Shown: positions 39,800 through 48,530 of the stretch, piece by piece
How positions within the stretch are numbered: the first letter of the stretch is position 1
Layout of the letters: each line of letters opens with the position of its first letter
DNA from: DASRWI01 sp035654655
GTDB taxonomy: Bacteria; Bacteroidota; Ignavibacteria; Ignavibacteriales; Ignavibacteriaceae
Assembly (NCBI GenBank): GCA_035654655.1
Contig: DASRWI010000029.1
Coordinates: 81,435-145,434, forward strand
Length of the DNA stretch: 64,000 nucleotides
Direction of reading: 5' to 3'
Notes under the pieces: generated by a model
Database searches by the model: none
Told to the model about the DNA's origin: nothing
The model's input: the letters and a program-made list of their open reading frames with translations, nothing else
Made by a program: the position numbers and the translations under genes

Positions 39800-42223
39800 T
39801 TATTTTTCCATCCAACTTGTTCTGCCGGTTTCAAAATTTGGGGCAGTATGAACATAAGGATAATCCTTAGTGACTACATTGCGCCAGTTTTTATTAGTTA
39901 AAGTTCTTCCTTCCCATTTATTTAAGGAGGGATTATCTGTAGTTAAAACTTTTATGATTTTATCGTCAACTTTAATTTGTGAAATAATATTTACTCCCGC
40001 AGCACCATTTCTATTATAATTTTCAACTTCTACTCTTATTTCGTTGTCACCTTTTTTTAAGAAATATTTAATATTAATCATCTTAATCATTTTACTATCA
40101 GTAAATAAGGATAATGACCTGCGTGCATACACCTGGTCCACATATTTACCATTGATATAAAGCCTTGCATAGGTATCACCAATAAGTTGAAGTTGAGCAT
40201 CATCAGGGGAATCAGTTAAATTAATAGTAGTCTTAAATTCAGCTTTATTGGAAAACGTAGTATCATCTTTAACATAAATAAATCTGCTTTCAAGAACAGG
40301 AGAATAACTTAACAAAGTATTATTATTGAGCATTTTATTTATTTCTTGGAAGTAAGACAATTCTCTATCAAACTTTTTCTCAATTAAATTTAAATTATCT
40401 TCTTTATAATATTCTTTCCAAATTTTTACATAACCATCCTTAAGCTTATCAAGCCAGTCAATGTTTTTATTAATGTTATTTTTTAATTCATTTATATCAA
40501 CTCTGGAAACATCCTTCTTGTAATTCTGTAATGCTAATTGAGTTTCAAGTTTAAACTTATACCAATCATTTAGTTCCGCTAAATAATAAAGTATATCTAG
40601 ATGGTCTTTATTCTTTTTGACAAGAGGTTTTAAATCATCAATGTCTTTTTTGATTGAAGGAAGAACTGAATTCATCCAGCTAATTTTATTAACAGGAGAA
40701 AGTCTTGCTTCATACCAGTTAGGTTCTCTCCAATCCAGATAAGGATGGCGCCATATCTCATGCCATAAGACCTGATTTAGCTGAACTGAAAATCTTTCAT
40801 AAAGTAGCGGCAGACGTGAATCATTTATACCAAAGAAATCATAAAAATAATCTTTGTTAAATTTATTTAAATCGCTTCCATTAAGGTTCCACGCACATTG
40901 AGCTGACCACGCATAACCGTATAAAATTAATTCTTTAATAGTTTCTGCACCATTATCACCCCAATTGGAGTTTATCATTCCAGTTGAAGCATTAGACAAT
41001 CCGGATTTAATTATATAAAAAATGTTTGGAATTGCATTAACATTAGTTGGGAATGTAGTTTGAAAATTCCAGACGGTAGGAGATACATAGTATTTAAATC
41101 CTGCCTTGCTAAAAGTTTCAGTTGAAGGATAAAACTCCTGAGCACGATAATGCCAGTCAACTATAGTTATATCTTTGGGAATTTGAGATAATATGCTTGG
41201 CTGGTCAAGAATAATATCTCCATACATAATGACTTTCTTACCATACTTCTTGCAGATATCATAAACTTTTTTGTAATGATTAGCATGAACAGTTGCAATA
41301 TCAGACTTATCAACTAAATATTTACTTTTGCCTAAACCAACATCATAACTTTCATCTGCGCCCATATGAAAATATTCTGATGGGAACATTTCGAAAACTT
41401 CTTTAAGCAAATTTTCAAGAAAGATATATGTAGAGTCAGATGAAACGTTTAACGAAGCAGCTCCGGTAAATTCAGAATATTTTAAAAATTCATCCTGATT
41501 TAAAATATTTTCATAATGACCAAGTGTCTGGAAGATTGGAATGATTTCAACATAATATTGTTTTGCAAATTCAATTAATTCTTTAACTTCATTTTTAGTT
41601 AAGGCACCTCTGTTTAAGCCTATTGTGGGATAAGATTGAAATTCAAGCATATCTTCAAGATAAGGCATATACACATTCATCTTATATCGAGCTATATGCT
41701 TAATTATTCTTTTAAAATTATCTAAGTTTGAAACTTGTCCTCTACTGATATCATCAGAAATACCACGAACAGTCATATCAGGTTGGTCTTCTATTTCCAT
41801 TTGCTGAAGTTTTTTATTTTGATTTTTATCAATTAATTGAATCAAACTCATTGCTCCATAAAAAACACCTTTAGCATAGGGAGCAGTTATTTTAATATTA
41901 TCATCATTGATTGATAATGAATAGGATTGTTCAAAACTTTGAGGACGAATACGCATACTTTTATCAGGTACTTCAGATAAAATTATATCTCCATTATCTC
42001 CTACAACAATTTTAGATGAAATATCTATTTCATCCAAAACACTTTTTATTTCTTCAGCAGAAAATCTAAGGGATTCATTATTTACGGTAATGGTTAGATT
42101 ATTCTTAAGTTCATAAGTCCCTGATTTTATTCCAATCTTTTTAGGAGTGGGGACAATGGGAACGTCTGTATTTTGACAGAATATATTCATTGCAAATAAA
42201 AAGGGGAGTAGAAGATATTTCAT
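39800..42223 (-). CDS. Exported GH20-family beta-N-acetylhexosaminidase
   Basis: An 807-residue exported glycosidase. A signal peptide (MKYLLLPFLFAMNIFCQ) is followed by a GH20b-like N-terminal domain (about 20-145; VPIVPTPKKIGIKSGTYEL). The TIM-barrel comes next, with the catalytic pair D290-E291 in HMGADESYDVG. In GH20 the Asp orients the substrate N-acetyl group and the Glu is the acid. A helical region (about 500-640) and a C-terminal beta domain (about 650-790) complete the chain. No T9SS tail is present, so it is probably periplasmic or lipid-independent. It would release N-acetylglucosamine or -galactosamine from chitin, peptidoglycan or glycans. The REP doublet lies just upstream. Confidence 0.85.
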   Translation of the reverse strand: MKYLLLPFLFAMNIFCQNTDVPIVPTPKKIGIKSGTYELKNNLTITVNNESLRFSAEEIKSVLDEIDISSKIVVGDNGDIILSEVPDKSMRIRPQSFEQSYSLSINDDNIKITAPYAKGVFYGAMSLIQLIDKNQNKKLQQMEIEDQPDMTVRGISDDISRGQVSNLDNFKRIIKHIARYKMNVYMPYLEDMLEFQSYPTIGLNRGALTKNEVKELIEFAKQYYVEIIPIFQTLGHYENILNQDEFLKYSEFTGAASLNVSSDSTYIFLENLLKEVFEMFPSEYFHMGADESYDVGLGKSKYLVDKSDIATVHANHYKKVYDICKKYGKKVIMYGDIILDQPSILSQIPKDITIVDWHYRAQEFYPSTETFSKAGFKYYVSPTVWNFQTTFPTNVNAIPNIFYIIKSGLSNASTGMINSNWGDNGAETIKELILYGYAWSAQCAWNLNGSDLNKFNKDYFYDFFGINDSRLPLLYERFSVQLNQVLWHEIWRHPYLDWREPNWYEARLSPVNKISWMNSVLPSIKKDIDDLKPLVKKNKDHLDILYYLAELNDWYKFKLETQLALQNYKKDVSRVDINELKNNINKNIDWLDKLKDGYVKIWKEYYKEDNLNLIEKKFDRELSYFQEINKMLNNNTLLSYSPVLESRFIYVKDDTTFSNKAEFKTTINLTDSPDDAQLQLIGDTYARLYINGKYVDQVYARRSLSLFTDSKMIKMINIKYFLKKGDNEIRVEVENYNRNGAAGVNIISQIKVDDKIIKVLTTDNPSLNKWEGRTLTNKNWRNVVTKDYPYVHTAPNFETGRTSWMEK

Positions 42224-42323
42224 ATTATTAGTATGCTTATTTAAAAATTATAATGATAAAAATAAATTTATTAAAAATTAATCACAGATTACATAGATTA
42301 TAAGGATTACTGATTAAAAGTTA

Positions 42324-42393
42324 TTAAAGTATTCCTACGGAATGCAATCATTTTTAAGTTCCATGGTTATTATTAATGTATCCCTACGGGATG
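42324..42393 (-). repeat. REP-like palindromic doublet (reverse)
   Basis: The first copy (42324-42345) reads TTAAAGTATTCC-TAC-GGAATGC. The second (42366-42393) reads GTTATTATTAATG, then TATCCC-TAC-GGGATG, followed by AAAAAA. The second copy is identical to the outer right copy of the transposase unit over GTTATTATTAATG through GGGATG. Confidence 0.85.
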
Positions 42394-42408
42394 AAAAAAC
42401 TAAAGTGT

Positions 42409-42449
42409 GTATCGGTCTTCTCCCAAAGGGACCACTTTGTGGTCGATAC
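42409..42449. repeat. Compound palindrome with a GGGACCACTT core
   Basis: GTATCG (42409-42414) pairs with CGATAC (42444-42449). Inside are two small hairpins, TCCCAAAGGGA (42421-42431) and the perfect GACCAC-TTT-GTGGTC (42430-42444). The block CCCAAAGGGACCACTT recurs reversed at 6149-6165 and, altered, at 35771-35787. Confidence 0.6.
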
Positions 42450-42497
42450 AATTTCCTTATTCCCGGAAATCACTTGAAGAACCTTCTGCCTGAATAT

Positions 42498-42530
42498 AAA
42501 AAAACCCACGGTTTGTGCCATGGGTTTTTA
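42498..42530 (-). terminator. Terminator after gyrA
   Basis: AAAAACCCA (42500-42508) pairs with TGGGTTTTT (42521-42529), and GG with CC inside after one mismatch. On the minus strand a T-run follows the stem. Confidence 0.8.
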
Positions 42531-42549
42531 GGAATATGTTTTTTAACTT

Positions 42550-44991
42550 TTATTCTTCAGCGCCTTCTTCTTCAGGGACAACTTTAGCTATATCTGCAAT
42601 CTTATCACCTTCTTTTAATCTGATGACACGAACGCCTTGGGTTGCTCTGCCCATTACTCGGATGTCTTTTATGCTTTGTCTTATTACCATTCCCTGTGCA
42701 GATATGATTACTAATTCATCACCATCAACAACTTCCATCATAGCAATCATCTTGCCTGTTTTATCTGATGTTTTAACAGTTATAACTCCTTTACCGCCTC
42801 TGCGGGTAATACGATAGTCATTTATATCAGAGCGTTTACCATAGCCGTTTTCTGTAACAACAAGAATATTATCATTTCTCTTTATTACAAGAAGTCCAAC
42901 TACTTTATCGCCTTTACCAAGGTTAACTCCTCTTACTCCAGTTGCAACTCTTCCCATATCTCTAACATCATTTTCGTGGAAACGGATTGCAAATCCGTAA
43001 TGAGTACCAAGAACTATATCATTACTGCCATCTGTCAATTTAACTGCAATCAGTTTATCACCGGCAACAATATTGATAGCGTTGATACCACCTTTACGTA
43101 CATTGCCATACGCAGAAAGAACGGTCTTTTTAATTGTTCCCTGCTGTGTAGCCATTATTAAGTATGCATCATCTTTGAATTCCTTCACAGTTACAAAGGC
43201 TGCAATGTTTTCATCTTTATCTTTTTCAATAAGGTTGATGATTGAGCGTCCTCTTGTAGCTCTGCCGCCTTCAGGAAGTTCGTGAACTTTCAGCCAGTAG
43301 CATTTTCCTTTATCTGTAAAGATAAGTATGTAATGATGTGTAGATGCAATGAACATATGCTCAATGAAGTCATCATCCTTTGTGCCGGCTCCGGTTACAC
43401 CTTTACCGCCTCTGCCTTGCTTTTTGTATCCGCTTACAGGGAATCTCTTAATAAATCCTTTATGAGAAATAGTAACAACTACATCTTCTTCAGCGATAAT
43501 ATCTTCAAGTGAAAATTCTTCATAATTATAGATGATTTCAGTTCTTCTTTCATCGCCATATTTTTCTTTTAAGGCGATAAGTTCTTCTTTAATTATGAAA
43601 TATCTTTTTTCTTCGCTAGCTAAAATATTTTTTAATTTTTCGATTAACTTGATTACTTCTTTATACTCGTCTTCAATTTTCTTTCTTTCAAGACCAGTTA
43701 ATCTTTGTAGACGCATATCAAGAATAGCTTTGGATTGAATTTCACTAAGCTTGAATTTGCGCATCAAGTTATTCTTTGCAGTCTCAACATCGCGGGATTT
43801 TTTAATTGTCTCAATAACCTCATCAATGTTATCAAGAGCAATAATATATCCTTCCAGGATATGAGCTCTTCTTTCAGCAGCATCAAGTTCATATTTTGTT
43901 CTTCTTATAAGAACATCCATTCTATGGTCAATGAAATGATGCATCATTTCTTTTAATGTAAGAACTTTTGGTATTCCATTTACCAGTGCAAGATTAATAA
44001 CACCAAAAGTAGTCTGCATTGATGTATGCTTGAATAGCTGATTAAGAACAACAGCAGGTTGAGAATCTCTTTTTAATTCTATTACTACTCTCATTCCATC
44101 TCTATCAGATTCATCTCTGATATTTGAAATATCACTTAATGTTCCGCCTCTTACAAGTTCAGCAATTTTTTCAATTAAGTTTGCTTTATTAACCTGATAT
44201 GGAAGTTCAGTGATGATGATATTTTCACGGCTATTCTTTAAGGTTTCAATATTAGCTTTTGCACGAATAACTATTCTGCCTCTGCCTGTAGTATAGGCTT
44301 CTTTAACACCAGTATATCCGTATATAATTCCACCTGTAGGAAAATCAGGAGCAGTAACATACTTCATTAATTTTTCAGAAGTAAGGTCTGGATTTTTTAT
44401 TAATGCAATTAAGCCGTCAATAACTTCGTTTAAGTTATGAGGTGGAATATTTGTTGCCATTCCAACTGCAATACCGCTTGAACCATTAACCAATAAGTTT
44501 GGTAAATAGGAAGGAAGTACTGTTGGTTCCTGTAAGGTATCGTCAAAGTTAGGTGCGAAATCAACTGTATTTTTATCAAGGTCACGAAGCATTTCATCTG
44601 CAATACGTGCAAGACGAGCCTCAGTATACCTCATAGCTGCAGCAGAATCACCATCAACAGAACCAAAATTTCCCTGGCCATCAACTAAAGGATAGCGAAG
44701 GGAGAAGTCCTGTACCATTCTAACCATAGTATCATAAACAGCAGTATCACCGTGAGGGTGAAACTTTCCTAATACTTCACCAACTATTCTTGCTGATTTT
44801 TTATAACCTTTATTATATGAAACACCTAATTCAGACATACCATAAAGTACTCTGCGGTGTACAGGTTTTAATCCATCTCTTACGTCCGGCAATGCTCTTG
44901 AAACGATAACCGACATAGAATAATCTATGTAGGACGATTTCATTTCATCTTCAAGAGAAACCGGAACTATTTTTTCAAATATTGTTGCCAT
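42550..44991 (-). CDS. gyrA: DNA gyrase subunit A
   Basis: An 813-residue subunit that breaks and rejoins DNA in the gyrase heterotetramer. The catalytic tyrosine is Y122 (MRYTEARL). The quinolone-region positions equivalent to E. coli 83 and 87 are T83 and D87 (HPHGDTAVYD); Thr at 83 is the native residue in many bacteria. The C-terminal beta-pinwheel carries the GyrA box, here QGRGGKG, which marks it as gyrase rather than topoisomerase IV. An acidic tail (VVPEEEGAEE) ends the protein. It is the last gene of the leftward dnaN-recF-dciA-gyrB-gyrA set, separated from gyrB by a 137-base repeat-bearing gap. Confidence 0.97.
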   Translation of the reverse strand: MATIFEKIVPVSLEDEMKSSYIDYSMSVIVSRALPDVRDGLKPVHRRVLYGMSELGVSYNKGYKKSARIVGEVLGKFHPHGDTAVYDTMVRMVQDFSLRYPLVDGQGNFGSVDGDSAAAMRYTEARLARIADEMLRDLDKNTVDFAPNFDDTLQEPTVLPSYLPNLLVNGSSGIAVGMATNIPPHNLNEVIDGLIALIKNPDLTSEKLMKYVTAPDFPTGGIIYGYTGVKEAYTTGRGRIVIRAKANIETLKNSRENIIITELPYQVNKANLIEKIAELVRGGTLSDISNIRDESDRDGMRVVIELKRDSQPAVVLNQLFKHTSMQTTFGVINLALVNGIPKVLTLKEMMHHFIDHRMDVLIRRTKYELDAAERRAHILEGYIIALDNIDEVIETIKKSRDVETAKNNLMRKFKLSEIQSKAILDMRLQRLTGLERKKIEDEYKEVIKLIEKLKNILASEEKRYFIIKEELIALKEKYGDERRTEIIYNYEEFSLEDIIAEEDVVVTISHKGFIKRFPVSGYKKQGRGGKGVTGAGTKDDDFIEHMFIASTHHYILIFTDKGKCYWLKVHELPEGGRATRGRSIINLIEKDKDENIAAFVTVKEFKDDAYLIMATQQGTIKKTVLSAYGNVRKGGINAINIVAGDKLIAVKLTDGSNDIVLGTHYGFAIRFHENDVRDMGRVATGVRGVNLGKGDKVVGLLVIKRNDNILVVTENGYGKRSDINDYRITRRGGKGVITVKTSDKTGKMIAMMEVVDGDELVIISAQGMVIRQSIKDIRVMGRATQGVRVIRLKEGDKIADIAKVVPEEEGAEE

Positions 44992-45045
44992 TAACTTTTA
45001 TATTTTTTAATTAAACTTTTTTTGTAATTTTTTTACCGCATTATC

Positions 45046-45104
45046 GAAGCCGAGGAACGCTCAGTTCACTTCGATACCCTTCGGGACACTCAGTGTACCT
45101 TGGC
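45046..45104. repeat. Palindromic repeat in the gyrB-gyrA gap
   Basis: The gap holds TTCGATACCC-TTCGGGACACTCAGTG, and CGAAGCCGAGG (45053-45063), in an imperfect fold-back region. ACTCAGTGTACC (45088-45099) is the reverse complement of the block at 35634-35645. The end, CTTGCAATGACA, resembles widespread bacterial REP sequences that end in GCAATGACA. Confidence 0.5.
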
Positions 45105-45128
45105 TTTTCTTGCAATGACACAAAAAAC

Positions 45129-47096
45129 TTACACATCCAAATTTCTTACATACTTAGCGTGCTTTTCAATGAACTCACGTCTTGGTTCAACAGCATCACC
45201 CATAAGGGTTTCAAATATCTTATCTGCTGTTGCCGCACTTTCTAATGTTACCTGTAGAACGGTTCTTGTTTCAGGATTCATTGTTGTATCCCAAAGCTGA
45301 TCAGGGTTCATTTCTCCCAAACCTTTGTATCGTGATATTGCAATACCTTTGGAATTAGTCGGCTCACCTGATACTTCTTCTGATTCCTGGTTTGTTATTT
45401 CTTTACCATTAACTTTTAATCTCTTCAGAATTTCATTTCTTTCAGCATCATCATAAGCATAGTATATTTCTTTTCCTTTTTTAATTTTATATAAAGGAGG
45501 TTGAGCAATATATACTTTACCTGATGTAATAAGGTCTTTCATATATCTGTAGAAGAAAGTCAGAAGTAATGTCCTAATATGACTTCCATCTACATCCGCA
45601 TCTGTCATTAAAATAATTTTACCATATCTTGATTTTTCGTGGTCGAAGTCCGTACCAACACCACCGCCAACTGCAGATATAATAGCTTTAATTTCATTGT
45701 TCTCTAAAATTTTATTAAGCTTAGCTTTTTCAACATTAAGAATTTTTCCTCTTAATGGAAGAATCGCCTGGAACCTTCTATCTCTTCCTTGTTTAGCAGA
45801 ACCACCCGCAGAGTCACCTTCAACGATATACATTTCGCAATGTTCTGGGTCAGTAATAGAGCAATCAGCTAATTTACCGGGAAGGTTCATACTGTCTAAT
45901 GCATTTTTTCTACGTGCAAGGTCGCGGGCTTTTCTTGCAGCTTCTCTCGCTTCAGCAGCACGCATACATTTTTCAATAATCTTTTTGCCTACTCCGGGAT
46001 TTTCTTCAAGAAATTCAGCAAGTTTTTCACCCACCAAAGTTTCAACAGCAGATTTAGTTTCACTGTTACCAAGCTTGGTTTTTGTTTGTCCTTCAAATTG
46101 AGGTTCGGCTACTTTAACAGAAATTACTCCGGTTAATCCTTCTCTAAAATCATCACCTGTTAATGTTATCTTTCCTTCTTTAGCTAATCCATTTTTATAT
46201 GCATAATTATTTAATGTACGGGTTAATGCAGTTTTAAAACCAACTAAATGAGTACCACCTTCGTGTGTGTTAATGTTATTAACGTAAGAAAAAATATTTT
46301 CAGTATAAGATGTATTATATTGGAATGCTATTTCAACAGGGGTACCATCTTTTTCACCTTCAATATAAACAGGTTTGTGAAGTACTTCTCTTGTTTCGTC
46401 AAGATATTTTACAAATTCAACTAATCCACCTTTGAAGTGGAAAGTTTCATCTTCACCGCCATTACGTTCATCTCTAATTCTAATACTGATGTTTTTATTT
46501 AAATAAGCTAATTCGCGCATTCTTTCCGCGACAGTATCGAATTTAAATTTTGTTGTTTTAAAAATTTCATCATCAGGCAAGAAAGTAGTTTTAGTACCTG
46601 TATCATCTTTTTTGGTTTTACCAATTTCTTTAACAGGCTTAACAGGGTCACCTTTATGATACTCCTGGCAATAAACAACTCCTCCTCTTTTAACTTCCAC
46701 CCTAAGATTTTTGGAGAGAGCATTAACTACAGAAACACCAACTCCGTGAAGACCACCTGAAACTTTATAAGAATCTTTATCAAACTTTCCACCGGCGTGA
46801 AGAACAGTCATAACAACTTCAAGTGCAGAGCGTTTTTCAACAGGGTGCATATCAACAGGAATACCGCGTCCATTATCTTCAACGGATACGCTTTCATCCT
46901 TATGAATGGTAACTTCTATTTTGTTCGCATAACCTGCAAGAGCCTCATCAATACTATTATCAACAACTTCATTTATAAGATGGTGTAAGCCTCTTGTACC
47001 GACATCACCAATGTACATTGCAGGGCGTTTTCTTACTGCTTCAAGTCCTTTTAAGACGTTAATATTTTTTGCATTATATTCGTTTTGTGGAGCCAT
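45129..47096 (-). CDS. gyrB: DNA gyrase subunit B
   Basis: A 655-residue ATPase subunit of DNA gyrase. The GHKL ATP-binding domain has EVVDNSIDEALAG, VEDNGRGIPV and GGLHGVGVSVVNAL. The TOPRIM domain has MYIVEGDSAGGSAKQGRDR and LMTDADVDGSHIR, whose acids bind the Mg needed for cleavage. The length matches other GyrB proteins without the large Gram-negative insertion. It lies between gyrA and a DciA-like gene in the leftward replication cluster and shares the direction of dnaN and recF. Confidence 0.97.
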   Translation of the reverse strand: MAPQNEYNAKNINVLKGLEAVRKRPAMYIGDVGTRGLHHLINEVVDNSIDEALAGYANKIEVTIHKDESVSVEDNGRGIPVDMHPVEKRSALEVVMTVLHAGGKFDKDSYKVSGGLHGVGVSVVNALSKNLRVEVKRGGVVYCQEYHKGDPVKPVKEIGKTKKDDTGTKTTFLPDDEIFKTTKFKFDTVAERMRELAYLNKNISIRIRDERNGGEDETFHFKGGLVEFVKYLDETREVLHKPVYIEGEKDGTPVEIAFQYNTSYTENIFSYVNNINTHEGGTHLVGFKTALTRTLNNYAYKNGLAKEGKITLTGDDFREGLTGVISVKVAEPQFEGQTKTKLGNSETKSAVETLVGEKLAEFLEENPGVGKKIIEKCMRAAEAREAARKARDLARRKNALDSMNLPGKLADCSITDPEHCEMYIVEGDSAGGSAKQGRDRRFQAILPLRGKILNVEKAKLNKILENNEIKAIISAVGGGVGTDFDHEKSRYGKIILMTDADVDGSHIRTLLLTFFYRYMKDLITSGKVYIAQPPLYKIKKGKEIYYAYDDAERNEILKRLKVNGKEITNQESEEVSGEPTNSKGIAISRYKGLGEMNPDQLWDTTMNPETRTVLQVTLESAATADKIFETLMGDAVEPRREFIEKHAKYVRNLDV

Positions 47097-47132
47097 TTTA
47101 TTCTAACTATTTCTTTTATAAAAATTTATATT

Positions 47133-47420
47133 CTATAAAATGAATTTTATTCCTCTAACACGGGGTTCTTTATAAAATTCATTTATTTTTTCTACAATAC
47201 TTTTTTCTCTGAATCTTAATTCACTACGCCAAATAGAATTTTGAACTCTAAGGATAAGTTTCCCTTTGTCAACTTTAACAGCATCGGCTACTTTAATTAA
47301 ATCAGGAAAAATAAATTTAAAATCTGTAACAACATCACTTGCCTTAATAACCTCCCTTAAGGATTGAAAGCCTTCATCATTATTCAGAATTTCATTTAAT
47401 GAACGGAAACCATCAGGCAT
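47133..47420 (-). CDS. DUF721/DciA-like protein
   Basis: A 95-residue protein of the DUF721 family. In many bacteria that lack DnaC or DnaI the related DciA loads the replicative helicase DnaB. The sequence shows the typical VIKASDVVTDFKFIFPDLIK and LILRVQNSIWRSELRFREKSIV core, with short ends. A longer version starting at 47444 is possible, but the internal ATG at 47420 has GAAGGA ten bases upstream. With that start, the gene overlaps the recF stop by only 8 bases (ATGCCTGA), giving translational coupling. Its place between recF and gyrB supports a replication role. Helicase loading is inferred from the family. Confidence 0.78.
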   Translation of the reverse strand: MPDGFRSLNEILNNDEGFQSLREVIKASDVVTDFKFIFPDLIKVADAVKVDKGKLILRVQNSIWRSELRFREKSIVEKINEFYKEPRVRGIKFIL

Positions 47421-48525
47421 AATATACAGATCCTTCTTTAACATTTAATAGAAGATCATTTTTACTTCTTGTTAAGTATGAAAGATTTGTAAAATCAGTT
47501 AAGGTTATAAAAGCTTGACCAACTTCTCCAAGGTAACTGCTGATATTTGATGCCCGATTAATATCAAGTTCACCAAAAACATCATCCAACAAAAAGATTG
47601 GAGTCTTGGAGGTTGTTTCTTTTAAATAGAAAAATTCTGCAAACCTAAGCACTACTTGAAAAGTTTTATGCTGTCCTTGTGAGCCATAAGTTTTAAGGTT
47701 TATTCCATTTAATCCAAATACAAAATCATCTTTATGCGGACCTACTAAATTAATACCTCTCCTTATCTCATCATTTCTTTTTAGCTTAAGAAGCTCTAAA
47801 AACTTTTCATTGATCAACTCATTATTGCTTTCATCGAGGTACGAATAAAAAATATTTGGAGTTTCCAATTCTCCAATAATTTTCTTATATGACTCTGCAA
47901 TATACGAATTAAAAACCTCAGTAAATTTCAATCTGTAATTAATTAATTCACTTCCAGTATCTGCAAGTTTAATTGACCATGCATCAAGTTCATCTATTAA
48001 ATTACTTCTGTAATTTTCTCTTATTTGATTTAACAAAGCAGTACGCTGCTTTAGGGTTTTATTATAATCTAAAAGAAGATTCAAATAATTTTTGCTTGCC
48101 TGAGATAAAACTGAATCGACAAATTTTCTTCTTTCGGAAGGGGAACCTTGGGTTATTGAGTGGTCCGAAGGTGTTAATAAAACTACCGGATATTGACCTA
48201 TTATTTCAGCAGAACGGGAAACCTTCTTGTCATTTTGAAAATAATATTTTTTATTTTCAATTGACGAATAATAAACCCTAACATTATTTTCTGTCAGTTC
48301 TTTAAACGAACCCATTACTTCAAATTCATTTTCATTAAAAGTAACTACTTCACTGTCATTTTTTGCATTATGACTTTTTGTAGTACATAAATAATATATA
48401 GCTTCGAGGATTGAAGTTTTTCCTTGCCCATTTCCTCCTGCTATAAAATTTATCTCTTCCGAAAATTCTACATCAGTTTTTTTATGACTTCTAAAATTTT
48501 TTAATTGAAGTCTGCTTAAAATCAT
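47413..48525 (-). CDS. recF: DNA replication and repair protein RecF
   Basis: A 370-residue SMC-like ATPase of the RecFOR pathway that helps load RecA at gaps. Walker A is G30-G-N-G-Q-G-K-T37. The ABC signature region (VNLVGPHKDDF and TYGSQGQHKTFQVVLRFAE) and the Walker B stretch IFLLDDVFGELD are clear. It lies 5 bases after dnaN and overlaps the DciA-like gene by 8 bases, so all three are translated from one message. Confidence 0.95.
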   Translation of the reverse strand: MILSRLQLKNFRSHKKTDVEFSEEINFIAGGNGQGKTSILEAIYYLCTTKSHNAKNDSEVVTFNENEFEVMGSFKELTENNVRVYYSSIENKKYYFQNDKKVSRSAEIIGQYPVVLLTPSDHSITQGSPSERRKFVDSVLSQASKNYLNLLLDYNKTLKQRTALLNQIRENYRSNLIDELDAWSIKLADTGSELINYRLKFTEVFNSYIAESYKKIIGELETPNIFYSYLDESNNELINEKFLELLKLKRNDEIRRGINLVGPHKDDFVFGLNGINLKTYGSQGQHKTFQVVLRFAEFFYLKETTSKTPIFLLDDVFGELDINRASNISSYLGEVGQAFITLTDFTNLSYLTRSKNDLLLNVKEGSVYYA

Positions 48526-48530
48526 TTTAA

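Noticed and set aside
45697..46101. Open frame of 134 codons on the plus strand opposite gyrB
   Set aside because: Complement of a highly conserved gyrB segment; composition is that of an antisense shadow.
47421..47444. Longer start for the DciA-like gene at 47444
   Set aside because: No ribosome site precedes it, whereas ATG 47420 has GAAGGA at good spacing.
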